In this document: positions 15,401-22,354 of the stretch, in pieces
How positions within the stretch are numbered: position 1 is the stretch's first letter
Layout: each line of letters opens with the position of its first letter
Source: Trichoplusia ni
Taxonomy: Eukaryota; Arthropoda; Insecta; Lepidoptera; Noctuidae
NCBI RefSeq assembly: GCF_003590095.1
Contig: NC_039489.1
Span: forward strand, 4,836,001 to 4,900,000
Direction of reading: 5' to 3'
Length of the DNA: 64,000 bases
Notes under the pieces: generated by a model
What the model was told of the DNA's origin: nothing
Database searches by the model: none
What the model saw: the letters and a program-made list of their open reading frames with translations, nothing else
Translations under genes and position numbers: made by a program

Positions 15401-17036
15401 TTCCTGACTCAGCTGTCACTGCACCGTTTTCAATATTCAGTGGAATTATTTATTTGAAAACTGTTTTCTTCTGAATAAAACCGTTTCTCATGAAGATTGA
15501 ACGAGTGAATTTTTTATATATTTAAGTGTTTGGCTGTCTTTTTTGATCATTTACGAAATCTTACGAAAAGGACTCGTTTTATATGGCGTCATCTTTCCAA
15601 CAACTACCAACATTGTGCCTATTTCCTTTCCAGTTAATGAAGTTCCTCTTCCTGGTCTCCATCCCCATCGCGATGGGAACAGTCCTCATGGGCTGGGACC
15701 TCCACCACCGTGAAGCATCAGCCTTCGAGTCTGCAGTATTCAACGCCTTGAACCAGAACTTCTTTGCTCTAGCCATCTGTGTGTTCATCATCGGATACTT
15801 CTACAAGTGCAACAGTAAGTAGTTGTTTTTTCTAAGGATTTAACATCTTAAATAAAATGAGGTTAATTTTCTTGGTAACTAACTAAATGCAGTTGAGTAT
15901 ATTAATTATACTTAAAAGTAGCTTTTGGGCGAATCTAATCGAAAGAAGAACAATAAGTAAAATATGGTGAACAGAGAATGCCAGTTATAATCAATACAGC
16001 TTTTTCACAAGGAGGTTTTTCTGTTTAGCTTTTAGCCTATTTAGCCAAAAAAATATTAATGCATTCTCTAAACTCTTTTAGTCACAAAATTCAGGCAGTT
16101 TAAAAAAAGACAATCTGTGCCGTCAGTCTTAAATGACCAAAAATCGTGTCACGAACCCTAAGTCGAATCTCGCTAGTTGATTTCAAATACTGTGTGTCAC
16201 GCTTCCACAGAGTGACAGAGAAAGCGATAGCTGATCGTATTCTCAAGGACCAAACCTTTTTTTTTAATACATTCTGATAATTTTTTTTTACCTCAGGGAT
16301 CTACGTAAGCTCCGTGGAGTGGGGTCCCCTGCAGCCACTCGGTAGGATGTCCTACTGCGCCATGCTGTTGCACGCCACCGTCTTGAGGACCTACGGTGGA
16401 CAGATGAGGAGATCCTTCTATGCTACTGATTATACCGCTGTAAGTATAGGTCCTTTGAAACGTAGATGGTGGACGTTTGTCTCCATAAAGTGAATGAAAG
16501 GAGATTCAAGTAATAAAAGAGTGAAGTCAAAGAATCTACGTCGTCGTTAATTTTTTAGATCATTGACCCCCTTGAAGAGTTTCAAATTCAACTTTTGGTT
16601 TTGTTTTGTATGACATGGATAAAACGCGAGTCATCTGTTTCTCTGAAAAAGATACTCAAAACGATAAAACAATTAGTTAAATGTACTTCAGGGACATTCC
16701 AAAACATAGGAGTCTTATAAAAACAATTCGTTTTAGGCATTTCAAAAATATTCCAAAATTAAGGCATCATTTATTTGATAATTTACTTTTTACCCTTAAA
16801 ACCTCTGACAATAATATTTCTTCCTCTTTCAGATAATGTTATACGCAGGCATCGTCAGTACAACCTACCTATTCGCTCTGCCTCTATATCTCTTCGTTGA
16901 AGCACCGGCCTGTCAACTCCAGAAACTTCTTCTAGGCCCAAAACGAAGACCTAAAGAGAAAGAAGATACAAATGCCAATCACGTTAAACCTGGCATTTCT
17001 AATGTTTCAGTTAATACTGTTTCTACTCATATTTAG
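384..17036 (+). CDS. nose resistant to fluoxetine (nrf-6)-like acyltransferase-3 family membrane protein, 5' partial
   Basis: Eight exons splice in phase: 384-471, 8399-8565, 10016-10201, 14227-14406, 15230-15380, 15634-15814, 16297-16439, 16833-17036. They total 1300 nt and give about 432 residues plus a stop. The order of motifs fits the insect nrf-6/acyltransferase-3 domain: a first membrane helix with a His (ILGLHSM) followed by NPEF, then FFVMGGFLMAY, then NRWFRLMPA, then GSGPMWD, then a Cys-WW segment (MCRMNWWQL), then WYLGTDTQLF, then a run of hydrophobic helices and a basic tail (GPKRRPKEKED). Known members are multi-pass proteins thought to move or acylate lipid-like molecules; the substrate is unknown. 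The N-terminal signal peptide and Cys-rich NRF domain are missing because the gene starts before the window. All introns begin GT and end AG. The family call is firm; the function is inference. Confidence 0.93.
627..765 (+). repeat. single arm of the palindromic element family (copy E)
   Basis: It matches the right arm of the full elements (ggactccggttgggttcgaa, then cccgataaatacgcgtgag) but has no left arm. Its end (gacggaagttatt) differs from the young copies and resembles copy F, so it is probably an older subfamily. Confidence 0.7.
1222..1308 (-). repeat. LINE-tail-type repeat fragment
   Basis: gcagctgaatccggttagac then ggaccccaacatagttggga and aaaggctag are the complement of the repeat at 19373-19725. 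Confidence 0.6.
1310..1445 (-). mobile_element. type-1 SINE fragment
   Basis: It shares the body with the full copies (cagacaccagaa-like and gatcatgctcatcacac-like segments) and ends near the A-box complement, with the right part degraded. Confidence 0.65.
2277..2425 (+). repeat. dispersed repeat (aatattataaacgcaaa type)
   Basis: It begins aatattataaacgcaaaaat and includes ctgaacggaattagacgaaa and agattacaaccaggattagc, a motif order shared with 3958, 35484 and, on the other strand, about 20500 and 45620. Confidence 0.6.
2430..2505 (+). mobile_element. LINE 3' tail with (ATG)n
   Basis: atggagaggccttcgtccag then cagtggactgctatgggctg is the coding end of a LINE (FVQQW). It is followed by a GATGATG repeat, the usual tail of this class. 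Confidence 0.72.
2575..2745 (-). mobile_element. tRNA-derived SINE, type 2
   Basis: On the plus strand it shows cacatgcacaaagataccca, then the B-box complement ggggatcgaatccgcg, and ends gtcaactccactcggccat, the A-box side. It begins with the family's gactcccgcagtaggg end. Confidence 0.8.
3375..3555 (+). mobile_element. tRNA-derived SINE, type 2
   Basis: It shows the B box gggtttaatcccc, the body cttgtcctgagtctgggtgt then tgtgcatgtgactt, and the end taatgcgggagtc. Confidence 0.78.
3958..4110 (+). repeat. dispersed repeat (aatattataaatgcgaaag type)
   Basis: aatattataaatgcgaaagt, cacgccaaaacttctaaacc and aatgaaatttggtacactga are the start of the same family. Confidence 0.62.
4885..4980 (+). 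mobile_element. type-2 SINE fragment
   Basis: Only the tRNA-like head remains (gtatagtcaccacgccaaac, then gggtcgcgggttccatcccc). Confidence 0.65.
5220..5385 (+). repeat. dispersed repeat ending atatattagtatagat
   Basis: It contains cttcctcgatgaatggtcta, cctgagattagcgcgttcaa and cttcagctttatatattagt. A related piece with ttttctcgataaatagagta occurs at about 22670-22770. Confidence 0.55.
5860..5950 (-). mobile_element. LINE 3' tail, minus strand
   Basis: catcatcatcgtcagcctct, then cgtccactgctggacatacg and cctcctcc are the complement of the same LINE tail signature. Confidence 0.72.
6046..6083. repeat. inverted repeat, 15-bp arms
   Basis: agaaatctaaataat and attatttagatttct flank an 8-base loop. 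It is AT-rich and lies in a large intron. Confidence 0.75.
7285..7560 (+). repeat. dispersed repeat with (TGTC)n and ctagacagttgaaa core
   Basis: It contains tgtctgtctatccgtctgtc, cttatgaaccgtggcagcta, gacaattgaaa and gtgcggaaccctcag. The core recurs at 7995-8105 and 63370-63480. Confidence 0.6.
7995..8105 (+). repeat. fragment of the same (TGTC)n repeat
   Basis: tgtctgtccggctgtt, accgtggtagctagacagtt and gaaattttctcaggcgatgt match the copy at 7285. Confidence 0.55.
8399..8565 (+). CDS. nrf-6-like exon b
   Basis: The acceptor is a strong pyrimidine tract plus cag at 8396-8398; the donor is gtaagt at 8566. It starts in phase 0, matching exon a, and ends with two bases of an Arg codon. It encodes the helix FFVMGGFLMAY and the segment NRWFR typical of the family. 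The reading frame stays open upstream of the acceptor to 8129; see the finding on 8205-8398. Confidence 0.92.
9821..9969 (+). repeat. palindromic element, diverged copy D
   Basis: It has the arms caacggtttactcacgcg and aaaccgttg, with a shortened central part, and an end related to the tail of copy A. It lies just before nrf-6-like exon c. Confidence 0.75.
10016..10201 (+). CDS. nrf-6-like exon c
   Basis: It follows aacag at 10011-10015 and ends before gtaagt at 10202. It encodes LMPA, the GSGPMWD motif and the Cys-x4-WW segment, which together are the most diagnostic part of the nrf-6 family. The final TG joins G of the next exon to make Trp. Confidence 0.95.
10235..10375 (+). mobile_element. 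type-1 SINE fragment
   Basis: It contains ggtctagtgg, a decayed B box, and the body signature aaatgatcgtgctcatcaca then gtctgggtgtaat. Confidence 0.65.
10838..11045 (+). repeat. dispersed repeat (ttccgataagctagtaggct type)
   Basis: It contains cgataagctagtaggctgaa, atgacaatgcaatttacaac and aaaaacggctggaccgattt. Copies: 30725-30905 (+), 33545-33740 (-), 57108-57320 (+). Confidence 0.7.
11575..11937 (+). repeat. dispersed repeat, longer copy
   Basis: It starts taatatcacaaatgtgaaag and ends gacagcgtcgtgagcaacgg ctagt, the family's end. A TA microsatellite sits inside it. Confidence 0.6.
11701..11723. repeat. TA microsatellite
   Basis: About ten TA units in a row inside the dispersed repeat at 11575-11937. 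Confidence 0.9.
12442..12465. repeat. TC-rich microsatellite
   Basis: Imperfect (TC)n, followed by short cagtcagtcagtc repeats at about 12500. Confidence 0.75.
12560..12665 (+). repeat. dispersed repeat (gatcaccatacttactc type)
   Basis: agatggtttgaccattgatc accatacttactcactacgg is related to the segments at 41576-41665 and 44845-44945. Confidence 0.55.
13107..13158 (+). repeat. short hairpin family, copy 1
   Basis: It starts tgtggaaggaagatgccg and ends in a diverged complement (gccgtctctttttcacga). It is weaker than the other copies and is followed by the shared tail ctacaatagtcttaatagtaggag. Confidence 0.6.
14227..14406 (+). CDS. nrf-6-like exon d
   Basis: It follows tttcag at 14221-14226 and ends before gtaagt at 14407. 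It begins WYLGTDTQLF, the conserved start of a membrane helix after the Cys-WW loop, and covers two hydrophobic helices. Confidence 0.94.
15230..15380 (+). CDS. nrf-6-like exon e
   Basis: It follows aatttccag at 15221-15229 and ends before gtaagt at 15381. One base completes the split Glu codon, then 50 codons follow. It contains FYHAYVSAQGNWAGYHLGVL, the loop and helix where family members have the R/W-x-YxxG motif. An earlier acceptor at 15046-15049 was rejected because it runs into a stop within six codons. Confidence 0.9.
15634..15814 (+). CDS. nrf-6-like exon f
   Basis: It follows ttccag ending at 15633 and ends before gtaagt at 15815. It starts in phase 0 with LMKFLFLVSIPIAMG and holds two membrane helices separated by a short polar loop (DLHHREASAFE). 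The final base starts an Arg codon. Confidence 0.94.
16297..16439 (+). CDS. nrf-6-like exon g
   Basis: It follows cctcag at 16291-16296 and ends before gtaagt at 16440. It encodes WGPLQPLGRMSYCAMLLHA, matching the late family motif W..l..LsRlTYxxyLlH. Confidence 0.94.
16833..17036 (+). CDS. nrf-6-like last exon
   Basis: It follows ctttcag ending at 16832. It encodes the final membrane helix (LPLYLFVEAPACQLQ; ExP is typical of the family end), then a lysine/arginine-rich polar tail of about 40 residues and TAG at 17034-17036. The tail is probably cytoplasmic. Confidence 0.94.
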   Translation: MMLYAGIVSTTYLFALPLYLFVEAPACQLQKLLLGPKRRPKEKEDTNANHVKPGISNVSVNTVSTHI

Positions 17037-17076
17037 AAAGTTAATTTCGGAGCCTACGTCTATCTCTTAAAGTCGT

Positions 17077-17129
17077 TGTGGAAGGGAGATGCCGTTTTAC
17101 ATCATGTAAAGCGACATCTCGCTTCCACA
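17077..17129 (+). repeat. short hairpin family, copy 2, in the nrf-6-like 3' region
   Basis: tgtggaagggagatg pairs with catctcgcttccaca (one mismatch in 15), and the inner ttttacat pairs with atgtaaa, giving a nearly continuous stem of about 25 bp with a tiny loop. It starts 41 bases after the stop codon. Confidence 0.8.
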
Positions 17130-17637
17130 GTAATAACAGTTGTTCTTGAAGGGATAGTAGTAGGCTTCCTGAAAATTAAGTATTGGAATATATTTGAGCT
17201 TTAGCCAAGCGATGTTTCTGCATCCGTAATTATGATAAACATTGTTCTTCTTAAGATTTCTATGGAAAATATTGCTGCTGGCATGTTTTCTTATAGAAGA
17301 TCTCCTTTAGAATTTATGCTATTTCAAAAATGTTAACTTTCACCGCGGTGAGTGATTTCACTGACTTTTTAGGTAGATAGGTAAATGCTTTCGAAAACTT
17401 TAACGACACATTTTTAATCAGGTGACTGTGATTGAAGTTGTTGTTTAAGACTATAGGGTTGTCACTTGGCTAAAGCTGGAAGTGCTTAAGAAAACTTTAC
17501 AATACAATTTCTTATTGATGATATTATGTTTTACACATTATTATAATGTCAATAGGGTAGAACTAGACGTGGGATTTGTGATTGAGATTTTGGTTTATAA
17601 TTCGGCCCTAACACTGCATCTTAAAGTAAATTGTATT

Positions 17638-17688
17638 TGTGGAAAAGAGATACCGCTATACACCTGATAGTGCTTTCTCACTCCCACA
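17638..17688 (+). repeat. short hairpin family, copy 3
   Basis: tgtggaaaagagataccg with the diverged complement tgctttctcactcccaca, followed by the shared tail (ctacaacagtttt). It lies in the putative 3' UTR of the nrf-6-like gene. Confidence 0.65.
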
Positions 17689-18173
17689 ACTACAACAGTT
17701 TTAGGAAGTGTTGGTAGGCATCGAAATGATTTTGAAAATCTAAGTATTTCTCGGAGTAAAGTCAATTTGTCAATATTAAGAGAAAATTTAAGTGATAAGA
17801 AATTTCAAGTCAATTTATTGGTATTTGGTTTTTGTACAGTTATGTTTAAAAATATCAATGTACATTGCTTGGATTATGACGGTTTGAATGATTTTGTACC
17901 CGAAGTATTCTGTCGGTATATAATTAAAATTTTAAATGTACTATGTAAATATGAGTATAAGATATAACTAAAGAAGTAAGAATTTATATAATGAGAGTTT
18001 GTAGATTAAATTGATCTTCGAAAAAGGTTGGCTCCACATATTGGCCCAATATTGGACCCAAAATGTTTAATAATCTATCAAACATGTTTAACGTTTGAAA
18101 GTTATTGAAATGTTTTGGATGCATTGGCCCAACTTATTGTGCCAATAAGTGATGCTGGTGCGTGACGATTTTT

Positions 18174-18179
18174 AATAAA
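18174..18179 (+). terminator. candidate polyadenylation signal of the nrf-6-like gene
   Basis: AATAAA lies about 1.1 kb after the stop codon and is followed within 25 bases by a T-rich tract. It is the first canonical hexamer I noticed downstream. A nearer variant signal is possible, so the 3' end is uncertain. Confidence 0.35.
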
Positions 18180-18294
18180 ACTTTTGTATCTGAATTTTGT
18201 TTTTTTTTTCTATAAGCATACGAATCCTTTAACATTGAAAAGGGAACAATACTATAACGTCACAATATTGTTGGTAAATGACTGCATGGATAGA

Positions 18295-18420
18295 CGAATG
18301 GTATAGGTCACCAGACAAGCTCACTGTACGCGACGTGTCGCGAGTTCGACCCCTACCTAGGATAAGCATTTTTGTGATCTATGAATATTTGTTCTAAATC
18401 TCTTGCTATTTTTTTGTAAA
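18295..18420 (+). mobile_element. type-2 SINE fragment
   Basis: It contains the head gtataggtcaccagac, cgacgtgtcgcgagttcgac and a decayed body. Confidence 0.6.
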
Positions 18421-19372
18421 ATTCCAGGCATAGCTAGGATTACTAACTACAAGAGACTTTTTTTAAAACACGTTGCTAAAAATAATTAGCACACCTAAGT
18501 TTTACTTTGCAAATAAATGTTTAAATACAGAGCAAACCCGACTGTCCATCTTAACTTGGAACGAACTGTGACAGTATGAAAAAGGATCCAAAAAGGTTTG
18601 TTTCTCATTAAAATAACTCGCCACACCAGTTTCATGTACAATCACAGAGAAAACTCTATACATACGAAAAGTCACCAAAAAAAAAGATTATTTTTTATTG
18701 AGTGTACATGATCTAACTAAATAAATTGCTGTTATATTATTATTATTTTTTCAGGGCACCTAAGAAACTTCTCATCCAAAGATTACTTAAAAATGGTTTC
18801 CGCAAGAATCTCTTAACATTTTTGTCATTTTCCGAATCCAATTTGTTCATGAGTTTTTTGCTGACTGTACAAGTACACTAACCTATCTTCATTACCTCGA
18901 CAAATTTGTACAGGGATTTAAAACATAAACTCTAGATAAAACACCTACAAAAATTTCAGTAGAAAATTTAACATTAAATTAATCCCGCTGGCAGCCCTGT
19001 TTACATCTCTCAAATATTTGCACCTATTTTTAGTTCAAGCGAAATTATACCTTATTCTTCTAAAGTTAAAGTTCAGTTTTGAACTGTGACATTTCAGAGC
19101 TAATCCGTACACTACATATCGATTATCGACACACCGATTAAGGATGTCGCTTGCAAGGGATTTGGCTAATTCATAGTGCATGTGTCATCGCGCTACTCTG
19201 TAACGTATTGTGTGAAATGGAATTATGTCACACCGACGACGAATTATGTGTTGATAATAACTTAACGTTATATCACAGTATTATTTTGTAGACTGGTTTT
19301 AAATGTTTGTGTTGGTTCTTGTGTAAATTTATGTGTCACAAAAATCTTTGATTCATCATCGGCCTAGCCTTT

Positions 19373-19725
19373 TCCCTACTAAGTTGGGGTTGGCTTCCAG
19401 TCCAACCGGTTTCAGCTGAGTACCAGTTTTTTACAAGGAGCGACTGCCTATCTGACCTCCTCAACCCAGTTGCCTAGGCAACAGGGTACCCTTGGTTAGA
19501 CTGGCTTTCAGACTTTTCAAGCTTCTGACTACCTTGTAACGACTATCAAACATGGAGAAATAACAGCCGGGACCCACAATTTAACGTGCCTTCCGAAACA
19601 CGGAGGAACTCGTTATGACAATGATGGTCACCTATCTACGGACCAACCGCGTCAAGCATAGCTTAACCTGTGATCGATTCACTTATGTGGTTATAGCTTA
19701 GCCACGAGCTCCTCCACAAGATCAT
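19373..19725 (+). repeat. lepidopteran LINE-tail-type repeat, long copy
   Basis: It reads cggcctagccttttccctac, ggggttggcttccagtccaa, then agcgactgcctatctgacct, cttccgaaacacggagg and the end tatagcttagccacgag. Fragments recur at 1222-1308, 21140-21345 and 23690-23820. Confidence 0.7.
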
Positions 19726-20499
19726 TTTTTTTTTAATTAAATAATTCTGTAGAAATGATTCGCGTTACACTTCGGTGTGACGTCAACCCGTCCTAACACC
19801 GTTCTGTTGCCATACATTGTAGTTGAACCATCAATCGATCACGGCTACAGCATTTAGTCTTCCAAGTGGAATGGTTATCTGACCATTTGACAGACAGTGA
19901 GGTTTCATTAGGTACTAGATGTATAATATATACCTATATATACTTGTATGTAATTATTAGTGGATTTACTGATGCGAGATGACTATACTTTTTTGTTAGT
20001 GAATAGTGCGAAAGACAGTGGCGGAATTGAAATTGTTCAATGATGGTTTTTGTGTTTTTGTAATATCCGCAAAATAGTGGGGTTTTTTTATTCAATAATT
20101 TATGTACACACACAAGAGGTCTTAAAAGTAATATAACATACCTATATATAAATAATGTACAAGGGTACTGCTTATTTCTTAAAAAAATTCTGCCAGCAGA
20201 CCCGCGAAAGGAGAAGTCATCAATATTAGCAGTCATGGTGTGTGGCTCAATTAAAAAAGATAAAAATAGTATGAAAGATTTGCAAATGGTAAAACACGGG
20301 TATGTGATGGTACTTGATATAATTTCGCCGCCCTGGTCTGTAGTATTCAAGCATGTAGTGTTGTGTTCGTGTGTTGGGACCCTTAAAAACAAAATTCTAA
20401 TTGTTTTGCCCGCGGGACCGCATCGAAAATGAACTCATGAGAACAGAAAACCAGGATAAAAGCTACCATATGTGTTAAGTAATTCCTTTATAAACTATC

Positions 20500-20595
20500 T
20501 GTGTGCCAAGTTTCGTCTAAATCCATTCAGTGTTTTTTTTCTGATCGAGAAACAAACACTCATACATACAAACTTTCGTGTTTATTCATAAATTA
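20500..20595 (-). repeat. dispersed repeat fragment
   Basis: gtgccaagtttcgtctaaat, ccattcagtg and catacaaactttcgtg are the complement of the start of the 35484 copy. Confidence 0.6.
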
Positions 20596-21139
20596 TTAAA
20601 ATAAAATAAAAAATTGAAACTTTCATCATTTTCTTCACCAACGAAACCAAGTTGTTACAATCCGTTTTCAGTGAACATTAGAAACATTTAACAACAAAAG
20701 CTTCTCAATATAATGAAAGCCTATTTAGATTCCAATGTTGTAATCATTTAAAGCGGCATTATTAATAGGCTTATGACGTAATACCATTACTTATGCATAA
20801 ATAACAAAATTATATTACACGCCTGATAAAATTGTGATAGCAAAATTCAATCACTACACAATTTGAGGGCTAATTGTTGAAATTAACTATTATTTTAGCA
20901 TGATTAGGGTAATTCGAGTTTTCGCTTGCGTTCATATTAATAAAATCAACCAAAATTGAACGGGAAATTAAAATAATGAAGCAAAAACAAATGCCTATTA
21001 TGATATAGAAGGATAATTTAGTTAATAGATAATTTCAGTTCCATTTTCGTGATCCGTTTAAATGAAGTTTTACTAACCGGCTGATAGTTTTACTTCAGAA
21101 ACTATTATCAGCGTCACACTAGCATTATTCTAGACTAAT

Positions 21140-21345
21140 TTGCGGTCGGCTTCCAATCTGTCTATATACAGCTAAGCATCAATGTTTACAAGAAGCGACT
21201 ACCTATCTGATTTCCTCAAGTTACCTGGGTAATACGATGCCCATGAGTCAGACTGGCCATCAGCTTTTCGAACTACTGACTACCTGTAAAGACTTTCAAA
21301 GATATGTTAATAACAGGAGGAACTCGTGATGACATAGAAAAAAAG
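21140..21345 (+). repeat. LINE-tail-type repeat, diverged copy
   Basis: It has ggtcggcttccaatctg, agcgactacctatctgattt, gactggccatcagctttt and aggaggaactcgtgatgac in the same order as the copy at 19373. Confidence 0.68.
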
Positions 21346-22061
21346 ACTGTTTCAAGTGTTGATTAGCTTGAACGAAAAACGACTCCCCCTTAAGGAAATT
21401 AATGCGTTATTTTGGATTCGAATTTGGAACAGTACACCACAGAAAATCAACTTCGTCTAAACAAAAAAGTTTTACTGTCTCCTACCCGTCTTTTTAGTCA
21501 TCTACATCAAAACTTCGATCTCTGCTTTACGCAGAGAAAGTCTACAACGAAGCATATTAAATCCCACTTAAAATATCTAGCTTCACATTAAAAACTCCTA
21601 TTATAATAGAAGACAAAACATTCTTATACAAATTTCGAAAAAAATCTCGAGAATTGTTAAGTAAATGCCTCCGTTTGGACAACTTGCAAAGAATAATGGG
21701 GAAACATTAAAAGTTGAACGGTTAATATATTGGTTCAGCTCAAGTTTTTTCTTTTTAAAAGCTTGTTAGGGCGACATCTGGTGGGCGATGATAAAGTAAG
21801 TATTGTGTTATTTTTTCCCCGTTTCTCGATGAATTATTGAGGATTTTTTTAAGTTTTTGATAATTTGCTGCGAAAATGTGTAAAACCAGTGGTAGAGGGA
21901 AAATAAAAAAGTGACTCGCATTTACATGATAAGGCTTTTTTTTATTTTATAACAATACAAAAATAATTGCATGATGGTTTTCTTGTAGAAAAATAAGTTT
22001 ATGAAACCTCATACGGGATATATGGGAATGAACTTCAGATTTACGTCAAAATCAAAAAAGT

Positions 22062-22067
22062 TTTATT
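22062..22067 (-). terminator. polyadenylation signal of the gd-like protease
   Basis: AATAAA on the minus strand (tttatt on plus) lies about 70 bases after the stop codon. It is well placed for a short 3' UTR. Confidence 0.6.
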
Positions 22068-22136
22068 TCATCCCATACATCTAAATTCCAAGGAAAAAAA
22101 CACAAATAAACTTTCTACCAAAAATTTATCAAGCCC

Positions 22137-22354
22137 TCAATCTAAATATCCACCAATCCAATCCTTATATTGGACAACATCAGTGAAGATCGTGTACTGG
22201 TATGGATCACAGATGGCTACGTCACGACGACTGACAGTCAGAGACACGATGCCACGGACATGCCAGGTACCAGACGCGTTGCCAGACGCGCCGGGAATGT
22301 CTGGCACGAAGATCATCAGACCACCGCCGCTGTCACCGTTGCAAGCTGAAGTTC
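22137..22354 (-). CDS. gd-like protease last exon (catalytic Ser)
   Basis: The acceptor ctgcag was chosen over a tag site 23 bases upstream because only it restores phase and gives YTNGTSACNGDSGGG. The catalytic Ser is in GDSGGG. The exon continues through HVRGIVSL and CDPYQYTIFTDV to the C-terminal helix KDWIGGYLD and TGA at 22137-22139. Confidence 0.95.

Larger units (their letters stand above)
14407..16832 (+). other. shorter introns of the nrf-6-like gene
   Basis: Introns 14407-15229, 15381-15633, 15815-16296 and 16440-16832 separate the last exons. They are AT-rich; I see no clear full repeat or extra exon in them. Confidence 0.65.
17037..22061. other. intergenic region between two convergent genes
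   Basis: It holds the putative 3' UTR of the nrf-6-like gene with two hairpin-family copies, a SINE at 18295-18420, two LINE-tail-type repeats (19373-19725 and 21140-21345) and a dispersed repeat at about 20500-20590. A block at 19090-19260 with two close ATCGA/TCGAT sites looks less repetitive but has no coding signal. Confidence 0.6.

Noticed and set aside
19934..20392. Minus-strand open frame of 152 codons, the longest in the window
   Set aside because: The sequence has no motif I recognise, its composition follows the AT-rich background, and it overlaps no other coding signal. Possibly worth a database search, but I cannot support it.
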